Of a DNA stretch of 64,000 nucleotides, positions 26,204 through 34,733 are shown one piece after another (within the stretch, counting starts at the first letter, position 1; every line of letters begins with the position of its first letter). The stretch is from Asaia krungthepensis NRIC 0535 (lineage in GTDB: Bacteria > Pseudomonadota > Alphaproteobacteria > Acetobacterales > Acetobacteraceae). The notes beneath the pieces were generated by a model. It ran no database searches, was not told where the DNA came from, and was given only the letters and a program-made list of their open reading frames with translations. The position numbers and the translations under genes were made by a program. The stretch covers positions 62,001 through 126,000 of the forward strand of contig NZ_BAPV01000020.1 of NCBI RefSeq assembly GCF_025995175.1. The letters run 5' to 3'.

Positions 26204-27289
26204 TCAGAGCAAGCGGGCGAGTTTCAGAAATACCCAGGTCAGGATCATGGCGATAAAGCACACTGCGCCGGCTTCAAGCGTACCGTAGGCGCCGCTCGCC
26301 AGATACATCCCGCCCGTGTTCATGCCGAAGAACCCGGTCACCAGAGTGGCCGGGAACATGAGAATGGTGGCAGCCGTCAGGATGTAGAGGCGTCGGTTGG
26401 TTTCTTCGGCCTGAGACGAGCCGAGCTCGTCCTGAAGGGAGCGGGCGCGATCCAGAAGAGCGATCATGTCGTCGAGCGCAGCATGGACCTGTCGCTCGGT
26501 GCGGTCGCGCAACTCGTCCTCGGCCCATTCTGGCAATTCCAGATCCTCGTCGCGCAAAACACGGTCGATAGGGGTCACCACGCGACGCAATTCGGTCGCA
26601 CGACGTCGGCCCTTGCCCACGATACCGCCAAGATGCCCCAGATCAGTGCGTCGCTCGATCAGCAAAAGGGCATCTTCCGCACGGTCGAGCTCGTCGTCGA
26701 GCTTGCCAATCTGGCGGCGCACACTGCCGGTAAATTCGCGCAGGGCACGGTCGATCACCCCGGCGGGGCTGCGGGGAATGGAATCAGCGCGCAGGGTGCG
26801 AAACGCAGCGCCCAGAACGGGAATGGGGTTACGGCGCGTCGTGATAAGCAGATCGGGCCGCATGGCGAAACGCCAAGCGCAGATATCGCGATCTTCTTCA
26901 GACACGGCATCGTCAAAAGCGGGGAGCGCCCCCCAGACCAGACCCGGCAGGGCCTCCAGCATCACGCCATATTCGGTTTCGGCCAGCATGGCGCTGACAT
27001 CCTCGGGCAGGCAGGGCAGGGTGGCGACGTGCTGGCGCGCCGAGCTATGCACCGTGTCGAAATGCAGCCAGGCCCAGCTTTCCGAAGGCTTGGGATAATT
27101 CGAAGGAGGCGTGCGGTCGTTGAGCAGGCTCTCGATCTCATGCGGTTCGAGCGGTGAGGGGTCTTCACCCGGCCGCGCCCGGATGGCCCAGACCAGCCCG
27201 TTGGCAATACCGTGGGGCAGGGCACCGGAAGGCTTCATATCCTGACCGGCAACGACGGAGAACGGCATCTGTGAGCGTGTATTGGACAT
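26204..27289 (-). CDS. CorA/ZntB family divalent metal transporter
   Basis: A 361-residue member of the CorA superfamily. The long cytoplasmic N-terminal domain has a helical, Arg/Glu-rich stalk (IDRVLRDEDLELPEWAED, LDDMIALLDRARSLQDELGS), and two C-terminal membrane helices with the pore motif GMNTGG between them. The N-terminal ...GLVWAIRA... and SWAWLHFDTVHSSARQ match the ZntB-like branch, so zinc efflux or uptake is as likely as magnesium. The start at ATG 27289 has GGAGG 5 nt upstream. A repeat block lies just downstream of the stop. Confidence 0.88.
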   Translation of the reverse strand: MSNTRSQMPFSVVAGQDMKPSGALPHGIANGLVWAIRARPGEDPSPLEPHEIESLLNDRTPPSNYPKPSESWAWLHFDTVHSSARQHVATLPCLPEDVSAMLAETEYGVMLEALPGLVWGALPAFDDAVSEEDRDICAWRFAMRPDLLITTRRNPIPVLGAAFRTLRADSIPRSPAGVIDRALREFTGSVRRQIGKLDDELDRAEDALLLIERRTDLGHLGGIVGKGRRRATELRRVVTPIDRVLRDEDLELPEWAEDELRDRTERQVHAALDDMIALLDRARSLQDELGSSQAEETNRRLYILTAATILMFPATLVTGFFGMNTGGMYLASGAYGTLEAGAVCFIAMILTWVFLKLARLL

Positions 27290-27498
27290 GCCATCCTCCA
27301 TCCTGAGGAAATCTCTGTTCTGAGCGAACGCTGCTCGCTGTCTCGCATGGGTGACGGGCCCAGGCAACCGGTTTCAAAGCTTAATATAGCGGCAAGGAAA
27401 CCGGAACGCCGCCGGTTTGTTACCAGTTCATCAAGATGTCCCGCAAAACGAAAAACCAAGCCTGACATCGTTACCCCGTTTTTCGACAGGAGCCTGTC

Positions 27499-27870
27499 AT
27501 GAAACACGCATTCAAAGCCGTTCTGACCGCATCCGCCCTTCTGGCCGCCCCCGCTCTGGTCTCGGGCCCCGCTTTCGCGCAGGCGACGACCGCCACCGAT
27601 AGCGAGCAGGCCCCCTCCGCCCAGAAGGCAGAGACGCTCAAGAACCAGTCGACCCAGATCCATAACCCCACCGAGCAGAACAAGACGTTCAAGAACCAGA
27701 TGAACGAACAGCCCGACCCCAAGACGCCGAGTGCGCCCACAGGCACAGCAACGCCCACCGGTCAGACCTCTGAAAAAATGCCGATCTCCTCGCCGCAGCA
27801 CGAGAAAGCATCGAAGCACAAGCACAGCATGAAGGGCATGAAGATGTCCGACAAATCGGCTCAGCAGTAA
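27499..27870 (+). CDS. Small secreted protein with Met/His/Lys-rich tail
   Basis: A 123-residue protein with a clear Sec signal peptide (residues 1-28, cleaved after PAFA). The mature part is low-complexity, Thr/Gln/Pro/Ser-rich, and ends in a His/Lys/Met-rich tail ([16 protein letters not shown]) that could bind metal such as copper. I do not recognise a named family. AGGAG lies before the ATG. It is divergent from the CorA-type gene with a 7-bp inverted repeat, AAACCGG..CCGGTTT (27398-27418), between them, and has its own terminator. Confidence 0.7.
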   Translation: MKHAFKAVLTASALLAAPALVSGPAFAQATTATDSEQAPSAQKAETLKNQSTQIHNPTEQNKTFKNQMNEQPDPKTPSAPTGTATPTGQTSEKMPISSPQHEKASKHKHSMKGMKMSDKSAQQ

Positions 27871-27909
27871 CAGTCTGATCCCTGAAGCCCCGCTCTCAGG
27901 GGCACAGAG

Positions 27910-27945
27910 AGGCGTCCACCCCGATTGGGGTCGGGCGCCTTTTTC
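27910..27945 (+). terminator. Intrinsic terminator after the small secreted protein gene
   Basis: AGGCG (27910-27914) and CGCCT (27936-27940) close a stem that is continued by ACCCC..GGGGT around the loop GATT, followed by TTTTT. It ends the upstream transcript and sits about 70 bp before ahcY. Confidence 0.75.
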
Positions 27946-28015
27946 ATGCGCGCTGGCCCAAAGCCGGAACTCGCTCTATACAAATGCCCCTCACCAGAGA
28001 AACAAGGGTTTCAGA

Positions 28016-29305
28016 ATGACCGATTACAAGGTGCGCGACATCGCCCTGGCCGAATGGGGCCGCAAGGAAATCTCCATTGCCGAGGGCGAAATGCCCGGCC
28101 TGATGGCGCTCCGCGAGGAATATGGCGCCAGCCAGCCGCTCAAGGGCGCGCGCATTGCGGGCTGTCTACACATGACCATCCAGACCGCCGTGCTGATCGA
28201 GACGCTGACGGCTCTGGGCGCGACCGTGCGCTGGTCGTCCTGCAACATCTTCTCGACCCAGGACCAGGCCGCTGCCGCCATCGCCGCGACCGGCGTGCCG
28301 GTTTTCGCCTGGAAGGGTCTGAGCGAGGAAGAATTCTGGTGGTGCATCGAGCAGACCATCAAGGGTCCCGATGGCTGGACACCGAACATGATCCTCGATG
28401 ACGGCGGCGACCTGACCGTGCTCATGCACGACAAGTACCCCGAGATGCTGAACGACGTACGCGGCCTGTCCGAAGAGACGACCACGGGCGTGCATCGTCT
28501 GTGGGAAATGGCAAAGAAGGGCACGCTGAGGGTTCCGGCCATCAACGTGAATGACAGCGTCACCAAGTCGAAATTCGACAATCTCTATGGCTGCCGTGAG
28601 AGCCTGGTGGACGCCATCCGCCGTGGCACCGACGTCATGATGGCTGGCAAGGTTGCCGTGGTCGCCGGTTATGGCGACGTGGGCAAGGGCTCTGCCGCCT
28701 CGCTGCGCAATGCAGGCTGCCGCGTGCTCGTGACCGAAGTCGATCCGATCTGCGCCCTGCAGGCCGCAATGGAAGGCTATGAGGTCGTGACGATGGAAGC
28801 CGCTGCACCGCGTGGCGATATCTTCGTGACCTGCACGGGCAATGTCGACATCATCACCGTCGAGCATATGCGCGAGATGAAGCACCGCGCCATCGTGTGC
28901 AATATCGGGCATTTCGACAGCGAAATTCAGGTCGAGGCGCTGCGTAACTACAAGTGGGACAACGTCAAGCCGCAGGTGGACGAGATCGAGTTCCCCGACG
29001 GCAAGCGCATCATCCTGCTGTCTGAAGGCCGCCTCGTGAATCTTGGCAACGCGACGGGTCACCCCTCCTTCGTGATGTCGGCGTCCTTCACCAATCAGAC
29101 CCTGGCGCAGATCGAACTCTGGACGGCCAAGCCGGGCCAGTATGAAACCAAGGTTTACACCCTGCCGAAGAAGCTGGACGAGAAGGTTGCTGCGCTGCAT
29201 CTCGCCAAGGTCGGCGCCGAGCTGAGCAAGATGAGCACGAAGCAGGCCGATTATATCGGTGTGCCGGTTGCCGGTCCGTTCAAGCACGAAGAATACCGCT
29301 ACTAA
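28016..29305 (+). CDS. ahcY: Adenosylhomocysteinase (S-adenosylhomocysteine hydrolase)
   Basis: A 429-residue NAD-dependent enzyme that splits S-adenosylhomocysteine into adenosine and homocysteine. The substrate-binding part has [16 protein letters not shown] and [16 protein letters not shown], the NAD-binding loop is [12 protein letters not shown], followed by [14 protein letters not shown] and NIGHFDSEI, and the protein ends with the required KHEEYRY tail. The length is that of the bacterial form carrying the usual insert. It closes the methylation cycle with MetK in this window. I see no S-adenosylhomocysteine riboswitch in the short leader. Confidence 0.97.
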   Translation: MTDYKVRDIALAEWGRKEISIAEGEMPGLMALREEYGASQPLKGARIAGCLHMTIQTAVLIETLTALGATVRWSSCNIFSTQDQAAAAIAATGVPVFAWKGLSEEEFWWCIEQTIKGPDGWTPNMILDDGGDLTVLMHDKYPEMLNDVRGLSEETTTGVHRLWEMAKKGTLRVPAINVNDSVTKSKFDNLYGCRESLVDAIRRGTDVMMAGKVAVVAGYGDVGKGSAASLRNAGCRVLVTEVDPICALQAAMEGYEVVTMEAAAPRGDIFVTCTGNVDIITVEHMREMKHRAIVCNIGHFDSEIQVEALRNYKWDNVKPQVDEIEFPDGKRIILLSEGRLVNLGNATGHPSFVMSASFTNQTLAQIELWTAKPGQYETKVYTLPKKLDEKVAALHLAKVGAELSKMSTKQADYIGVPVAGPFKHEEYRY

Positions 29306-29317
29306 ATCCCAGGGGGC

Positions 29318-29423
29318 GCAGGGTTCATCCCTGCAAACCGCCAGAGGGGCATACTCCTCTGGAAACCCTCTTGCAGGGATGAAAGGGGCTTGCCCCTTTC
29401 CGGGGAGCGGGGCAGAGCCCCGC
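29318..29423. repeat. Four-hairpin intergenic repeat after ahcY
   Basis: Modules in order are GCAGGG..CCCTGC (29318-29334), CCAGAGG..CCTCTGG (29341-29362), GAAAGGGG..CCCCTTTC (29381-29400) and GCGGGGC-AGA-GCCCCGC (29407-29423). The last two equal the pair at 23403-23445. The block lies between ahcY and sco1 and could end ahcY transcription. Confidence 0.75.
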
Positions 29424-29445
29424 CTCCTCCACGAGGGAGACGCGT

Positions 29446-30117
29446 ATGGCCCGAAACCGCTCCGCCGCCAGACCCACCCGATCGAGACAATCAACATCGC
29501 GACGCGCTGCGTTCCGCCTCTGGGCTGTGCCAACGCTTGTCATTGCCAGCCTGTTCGCGGGCGCTGTCGGGTTGCAGACACTACTGGCCCATCGGCATCA
29601 GACACCGGTCGGCGGCCCCTACGCCCTGATCGACAGCACGAGCCACCCGACGACCCAGACGCGCTTCGCGGGTCGGCAGACGCTCATCTATTTCGGCTAC
29701 ACCCATTGCCTTGATGTCTGCCCGCTGACGCTCGCAACAGTGGCTCAGGCCTACACCTTGCTTCCCCCCGGGATGCAGCGTCCCGTCCCGCTTTTCATCA
29801 CGCTCGACCCGGAACGGGATCGGCCTGAGGATGTCGGTCTGTACACGCGACGCTTTTCTCCCGAGATCATCGGCCTGACCGGTACGGTCGCACAGATCGA
29901 CGCCGTTGCACGGGCATTTCATGTGACGTCCCATGTGACCATGGACGCGATGGCAAACCATGATATGGGTGATGGAAGGAAAGGCGATTACCGGATCGAC
30001 CATTCCTCCGTACTCTATCTGATGGATGGCCAGAACCACCTTCAGGCCATTCTTCCAGCCGATTCCAGCCCCGCCGCCGTGGCGCGCGCGCTCACCCCCT
30101 ATCTAGCGAAGCGCTGA
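29446..30117 (+). CDS. Sco1/SenC family protein (copper delivery to cytochrome oxidase)
   Basis: A 223-residue thioredoxin-fold protein anchored by one N-terminal membrane helix (about residues 25-48) after a very basic N-terminus. The copper-binding set is present: C88 and C92 in THCLDVCPLT, and H186 in RIDHSSVLYL. Sco1 delivers copper to the CuA site of cytochrome c oxidase or acts in periplasmic copper handling. A His/Met stretch (TSHVTMDAMANHDM) precedes the conserved His. GGGAG lies 7 nt before the ATG. The 3' end overlaps the convergent PepSY gene by 15 bp. Confidence 0.9.
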   Translation: MARNRSAARPTRSRQSTSRRAAFRLWAVPTLVIASLFAGAVGLQTLLAHRHQTPVGGPYALIDSTSHPTTQTRFAGRQTLIYFGYTHCLDVCPLTLATVAQAYTLLPPGMQRPVPLFITLDPERDRPEDVGLYTRRFSPEIIGLTGTVAQIDAVARAFHVTSHVTMDAMANHDMGDGRKGDYRIDHSSVLYLMDGQNHLQAILPADSSPAAVARALTPYLAKR

Positions 30118-31479
30118 AAACCGCCCGCTGAGAAACCGGTTCGCCAGCGCGAGGAGGAGAAGCGACACCCCAAGCTCCGGCAGAAGCACGCCCATAAGGC
30201 CCATGACGGCCAGCGCGCCCCAGCCAATACGGCGTGGCGAGGCGCGGGGGGCATCGAGATGTCCGGGCCGACGACGCCTGAGCCACAGGATGAGTGCCGC
30301 TATCGAGGCAAGGGTCAATAAGAGCGCGACAATCAGGTTCAGGAGGAGATTCAGAACCCCGAACAGATGCCCCTCATGAAAGGCGACACCATAGCCGATC
30401 AACCGGTCGGACAGACCCTTATCGGCAAAACGGGTGATGTGGGTGACCTGTCCCTGCGCCGTCACGCTGGCCTCGATCCGCTTCGGACGGTTCTGGGCAT
30501 CGGAGCGTAGGCGCCATGGGGCACCGGCCGTTGCGGGCGGCGTGATGAGCGCAGGCGCGGGGAAAGCAAGCCGGCGCGCTGTTTCATAGACAGCGTCCAG
30601 TCCCTCGGGAGGGATCGCTGGTTGAGCCGTTGTCGCCTCAGACCTGCTGTCCATGCTCATGCCCGCCATCTCGGAGTCTGACATGCCGGGCATTGTGGCA
30701 TGGCCCGAAATCGTTGCGGCGATAGGAACCGCCCCGATCTCCCAGTCCTGAACGGATACCAGCCTGCCTATGCGGCTTTCGACCGCTGAGAAGGCCGAAC
30801 CCCAGACGAAGGACCAGGGCAGACCTGACACCAGAAACAGCACAAGAACGAGCGAGATCCATACTCCCCCTACAGCATGGAGATCGCGCCAGAACACACG
30901 ACCTTTTGCGCCGAGCCTTGGCAGGACTGTGCCCCCAATACCCGTGCGTCGCGGCCACCAGAGCAGCAGCCCGGTCACGATCAGCACCAGGGTCCACGAG
31001 GCCACCATTTCCATGATCACAGAGCCCCAGTTGCCGATCAGCAATTGCCCGTGCAGCCGGAACACCAGCCGTTCGAAACGTGTCTGCTCGTCGCGCTGGG
31101 CCAGAACCCTGAGCGAGACGGGGTCGATATACACTCGTGCGACATCTGCCCCATGCTCCACCAGGACACGCGTGGCCTGTCGCGCCCTAGTGGGCATTTC
31201 CAGCGCAAGAAAATGCCCGCCGGGTACAGCGGCAAGCGCTGCATCGCGCTGGGCGCTCACACTGCGTGGTGTCCCCTCCGCAACAGCGCGATCGATGTCG
31301 CGGTCGAGCCATGTCTCGATCTGCGGTTTGAACAGATAGAGCGAACCGGTCACGCAAAGCATGATGACGAAAGGAAGGCAGAAGAGCCCGGCGAAGAAAT
31401 GCCAGCGCCACAGCATGGCCCGATCGGGCCAGACCGGACGAGAAAGGGCGGAGCGAGGAGAGCGCGAATTCTGTGTCAT
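30103..31479 (-). CDS. PepSY-associated TM domain protein with Met/His-rich periplasmic insert
   Basis: A 458-residue protein with four to five membrane helices and a PepSY-TM architecture: WRWHFFAGLFCLPFVIMLCVTGSLYLF at the start (split here as one hydrophobic helix), FRLHGQLLIGNWGSVIMEM, WWPRR, WRDLHAVGGVWISLVLVL, and HEGHLFGVLN near the end. A periplasmic loop contains the Met-rich motif HATMPGMSDSEMAGMSMD (about residues 258-275), a plausible copper ligand. Members are often ferric-siderophore or metal reductases near TonB receptors. GAGGG overlaps the receptor stop 6 nt before ATG 31479, preferred over ATG 31485. It is cotranscribed with the receptor. Confidence 0.88.
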   Translation of the reverse strand: MTQNSRSPRSALSRPVWPDRAMLWRWHFFAGLFCLPFVIMLCVTGSLYLFKPQIETWLDRDIDRAVAEGTPRSVSAQRDAALAAVPGGHFLALEMPTRARQATRVLVEHGADVARVYIDPVSLRVLAQRDEQTRFERLVFRLHGQLLIGNWGSVIMEMVASWTLVLIVTGLLLWWPRRTGIGGTVLPRLGAKGRVFWRDLHAVGGVWISLVLVLFLVSGLPWSFVWGSAFSAVESRIGRLVSVQDWEIGAVPIAATISGHATMPGMSDSEMAGMSMDSRSEATTAQPAIPPEGLDAVYETARRLAFPAPALITPPATAGAPWRLRSDAQNRPKRIEASVTAQGQVTHITRFADKGLSDRLIGYGVAFHEGHLFGVLNLLLNLIVALLLTLASIAALILWLRRRRPGHLDAPRASPRRIGWGALAVMGLMGVLLPELGVSLLLLALANRFLSGRFSALR

Positions 31480-31488
31480 GGCCATCCC

Positions 31489-33825
31489 TCAGAACTTCAC
31501 CCGCACGCCACCGAAAAAGGCACGTGGGCTGCCCGCGTAGATCGAGCCCGTCTTTGCGGCCAATACCGAGGCGCCTGCCTGCTGACCATTGGCCAGAAGG
31601 GTGTCGCTGATGGTTGTCGCCCCTGCGGCATAGACGCTGTCTGCGACATTCTGCACCTCGATATAGCTGTGCAGGCGATGCACCCAACCCAGCCTTGCGG
31701 GCGGGTCGTAATGTACCTCCAGATTAAGCAGACCGTATCCGGGGATCTTGAGCAGATTGGCGTTGTCGATGAAGAAGGCGCTGCGCCATGTGACCTCGGC
31801 AAATCCGCCCAGTCCCTCGAATAGCCCTGAGGGTTGGTCATAAAGCACGCGCGCATTCAGAAAATGCGGCATGACCCCGGGGATCAGATTGCCCTTGCGC
31901 GAGAAGCTGCGAGACATCGTGCTGTTCGACAGGATCTCGGTGTACGTCGTGTAGATCTGGTTGTCATAGGTATAGGACAGACGCAGCTTCGCCCCGGGCA
32001 AGGTTCGCGGGAGGGCTTGCCATGTGGCGGCGAGTTCCACGCCACGATGCTGCGAGGCGGGCGCGTTGAAGGTGTAGCTGCCCGCCTGGGTATTCACCCC
32101 AGCCGACTGGCTGACCAGCTCGTTTCTGTAGAATTCGTAAAATCCGGTGGCCTGCACATTGACTGACGCCGAAGGGTGCCATTCTGTTCCAAGATCGACG
32201 CCAAGACTGCTCTGGCTCTTGAGTTGGGTGTTATTGCCGTAATTACCCTGGGGCGTGACGAAGAAACTGGAATAGCCCGGCGTGGCATAGGCCGTGCCCA
32301 GCCGCGCATGCCAGGTCCAGGCCTTGTCGGGCGTGAAGACGACAGAAGCCTCAGGGGCGAGATTGAAAAAGCGCCGATTGGCCGTGATATCCTGCGCTCG
32401 CGTGACGGCGGCGCTCCGGCTGTAGACCGTCTGAACCGCCCCGATATCGGATTGCGTGCCGCCCAGCCCGATCACCGCGTGCCATCGCGGCGCAAACTGC
32501 CAGTCCTCTTCGAAGCGCAGGCCGATATTCCACTGATGGCCATAAGAGGTCGATGTCTCACTCCCCCGTGTGGCCCCCGCCTGCGGCAGCAGGGCGTAAA
32601 CCTGATAGCCGTAATCCATGTAGTCAAAATTGGCCCCGACGAAGCTGGTGAGGGGCGTTGTGCCCAACGCGTCATGGCGCGTCAGGTCGGTCTGGACATT
32701 ATAGGAGTTGAATGGCCCGACGAAGGCCGTCGTCGAGGTTGGCTGCTCGACATGGCGCTGATCATAGGTGAACTGGGTACGCCAGACCATGCGCGGCGTG
32801 AAATCGTGCTCCCAGCGCAGCCCGACAATACTGCGCCGGTCGAAGCGGCCCAGATTGGCCTGCTGGGGTGTCACGGCGGTCTGCGCACCATAGGCCCCGT
32901 TGCGAAAGAGCGATACCGTACCGCATCCGGCGGCAGCACCGGCAGCTGTGGCACAGCCTTGCTGATAGGGGTTGAGGCGATACTGGTTGAGCGACAGCCT
33001 CAGCGGAAGAAAGGCATCGGTCACGTTATTGATGAACTTCAGAACGAGACGGTCCTTGGGCGAAAGAGACACACGCAGGCGCATGTTCTCGGTCGAGGTC
33101 GCATACTGGCTGTTGGCGATAAATCCATCGCTGCGTACATCGCTGGCGAAGAGCATGAAATCATAGGCGCGATTGCCTGCACCCAGCGTCATGTAATTGT
33201 TGAACATGCCGAAGCTGCCGAAATCCGAGCCGAGTTCCAGCCCGTGAATCGACGCGCCGCTGCGTGTCCGGAAGTTGATCGCACCATTGATGGCGTAATT
33301 GCCATAGAGCGTGGACGCCGGGCCCTGAAACACATCGACCCCTTCATAGGCATGAGGGTCGATCAGATCGGCGCGCGCCGTGCCATCGGGCTGGGTGACG
33401 GGAAAGCCGTCCTCGGACACCTGCAAATTGCGCAATCCGTAGGATTGACGCGCTCCTGATCCCCGTATCGAAACAACGGTATCGCGCGGACCGTTTCCCT
33501 GAAGGAAACTCGCTCCCGGCACGGTAACCAGCATGTCAGCCACGCTCTGGGCGACATGGTTGGCAAAATCCTTGCGCTCGGCGCTGTACGTGGTCTGGCC
33601 CACGGGCGAGAGAGTCACGGGGCCGCGTGCCTGGCCCTTCACCAGAATGGACTCGACAGGATGCGCCTTGCGCTTGGGACGTGACGGCGAGGCATGGGAT
33701 GCACGCGCCGGGTGAGGAAAAGCTGGGGCCGGGGCTTCGGCGGCAACAGCTTGCAGACTGCCCATACTGACAAGGGCAGGAAGCGCGCGACCGCAGAGCC
33801 GCGCGATGCAGAAAAAGGATGTCAT
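31489..33825 (-). CDS. TonB-dependent outer membrane receptor (FecA-like; substrate possibly a metal or metal chelate)
   Basis: A 778-residue receptor with a signal peptide (about residues 1-28), a plug domain (SVADMLVTVPGASFLQGNG, VSIRGSGARQSYGLRN, VFQGPASTLYGNYAINGAINF) and a barrel that ends in the terminal aromatic VRVKF. The plug sequence DGFPVTQPDGTARADLI resembles FecA-like and metal-chelate receptors rather than the catecholate type at 17083. With the adjoining PepSY protein, a DUF2946-like protein and Sco1, the locus could handle copper. The start at 33825 is chosen for the signal peptide; an upstream frame adds 15 residues. Confidence 0.9.
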   Translation of the reverse strand: MTSFFCIARLCGRALPALVSMGSLQAVAAEAPAPAFPHPARASHASPSRPKRKAHPVESILVKGQARGPVTLSPVGQTTYSAERKDFANHVAQSVADMLVTVPGASFLQGNGPRDTVVSIRGSGARQSYGLRNLQVSEDGFPVTQPDGTARADLIDPHAYEGVDVFQGPASTLYGNYAINGAINFRTRSGASIHGLELGSDFGSFGMFNNYMTLGAGNRAYDFMLFASDVRSDGFIANSQYATSTENMRLRVSLSPKDRLVLKFINNVTDAFLPLRLSLNQYRLNPYQQGCATAAGAAAGCGTVSLFRNGAYGAQTAVTPQQANLGRFDRRSIVGLRWEHDFTPRMVWRTQFTYDQRHVEQPTSTTAFVGPFNSYNVQTDLTRHDALGTTPLTSFVGANFDYMDYGYQVYALLPQAGATRGSETSTSYGHQWNIGLRFEEDWQFAPRWHAVIGLGGTQSDIGAVQTVYSRSAAVTRAQDITANRRFFNLAPEASVVFTPDKAWTWHARLGTAYATPGYSSFFVTPQGNYGNNTQLKSQSSLGVDLGTEWHPSASVNVQATGFYEFYRNELVSQSAGVNTQAGSYTFNAPASQHRGVELAATWQALPRTLPGAKLRLSYTYDNQIYTTYTEILSNSTMSRSFSRKGNLIPGVMPHFLNARVLYDQPSGLFEGLGGFAEVTWRSAFFIDNANLLKIPGYGLLNLEVHYDPPARLGWVHRLHSYIEVQNVADSVYAAGATTISDTLLANGQQAGASVLAAKTGSIYAGSPRAFFGGVRVKF

Positions 33826-33906
33826 GAGAAATCGACCTGACGGGGAACAGGGCCATGAATCCGCTGTCACGCTCTGGTGACGCAGGAACTCATGGAGCGA
33901 GACGGG

Positions 33907-34299
33907 TCAGGCGATGAAGGGGGGTCCCCGGGGGGCGTTGCTGTCACGGGCAGAGGCGGGAGGCCCCCGCACGGGCGGGAAACACCAGAAACAGGCCCGC
34001 AACGGATGCTGCGTGACTCCGGTTGGCAGAGGGGGGCGGATCAGGAAAAGATTCTGCATGTCCGAGGCCGCGGCCAGCACAATGCCACTATCGGTGAGAC
34101 CCGTTCCATGATGCCGGTCATCCGGCGCAGAGGGAGAGGATGTCTCGCAGAGGATTGACAGGGCAGCGAGGCTGTCCAGCGCCTCGTCGGAAGAGAGGCC
34201 AGTGATGGGCGCCGAACCGCCAAGACGGACCATGAGGGCAAGCACGGTCATCAGCCAGAAGGCCAGACCAAACCCGTGTCGTTGCCGCAAAGAGATCAT
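33907..34299 (-). CDS. Small DUF2946-like secreted/membrane protein
   Basis: A 130-residue protein with one N-terminal hydrophobic segment (about residues 11-30, GLAFWLMTVLALMVRLG), a Cys/His stretch ILCETSSPSAPDDRHHGTG, and the C-terminal PPVRGPPAS pattern common in DUF2946 proteins, which are found next to copper-related TonB receptors. The usual Cys-x-x-Cys pair is not obvious, though ACFWCF is present. It is about 80 bp upstream of the TonB receptor on the same strand. The start at 34299 is a guess based on the hydrophobic segment. Confidence 0.5.
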   Translation of the reverse strand: MISLRQRHGFGLAFWLMTVLALMVRLGGSAPITGLSSDEALDSLAALSILCETSSPSAPDDRHHGTGLTDSGIVLAAASDMQNLFLIRPPLPTGVTQHPLRACFWCFPPVRGPPASARDSNAPRGPPFIA

Positions 34300-34733
34300 G
34301 TCCCTGACAATTACGCGATCCGGACAGACTTGCCCATAGGGCCGATCCCGATCGGGGCTGCCCCATATGCCTCGACCATCCTCTGTCATGGGGAACTGCA
34401 AACCTATCCAGACTGCAGTCGAAAGGAGATCGCTCGCCGGTTTTTTCTTGGCCGATATCCACAATATGTAGAATCGCCAAGCTGTTCGACTGCGAAACCG
34501 ACGGAAAGGTGACTATTTGCTACAGTATCCCGATATCGTCGACCACCTGTCGCAATCAGTGGCTTTATCTATTTCCAAATATTTCCTCAAGATCTATAAA
34601 CACATATATTATGAAAGCAGAAATAAAATGATAATATATCCCTTTACTAACCGCTATCTATGAATGGACATGTGGATACAGATGTGAGATAGGTTGCCAA
34701 AGCAGTTGTCACAGAAGCGGGAATTCAAGGGCC
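34300..34733. other. AT-rich intergenic region before the glycosyltransferase gene
   Basis: A 434-bp gap. The left part is ordinary. From about 34500 to 34675 the base composition drops sharply in GC (stretches such as CATATATTATGAAAGCAG and AATGATAATATATCCC), unlike the rest of the window. It must hold the glycosyltransferase promoter. No repeat or gene is supported. Confidence 0.5.

Noticed and set aside
27946-28015. S-adenosylhomocysteine riboswitch before ahcY
   Set aside because: Only about 70 nt separate the upstream terminator from ahcY, and the conserved core is not recognised.
23403-29423. CRISPR array or insertion sequence in the hairpin-repeat region
   Set aside because: The repeats are hairpins of variable number with no regular spacers, and no transposase or cas gene is present.
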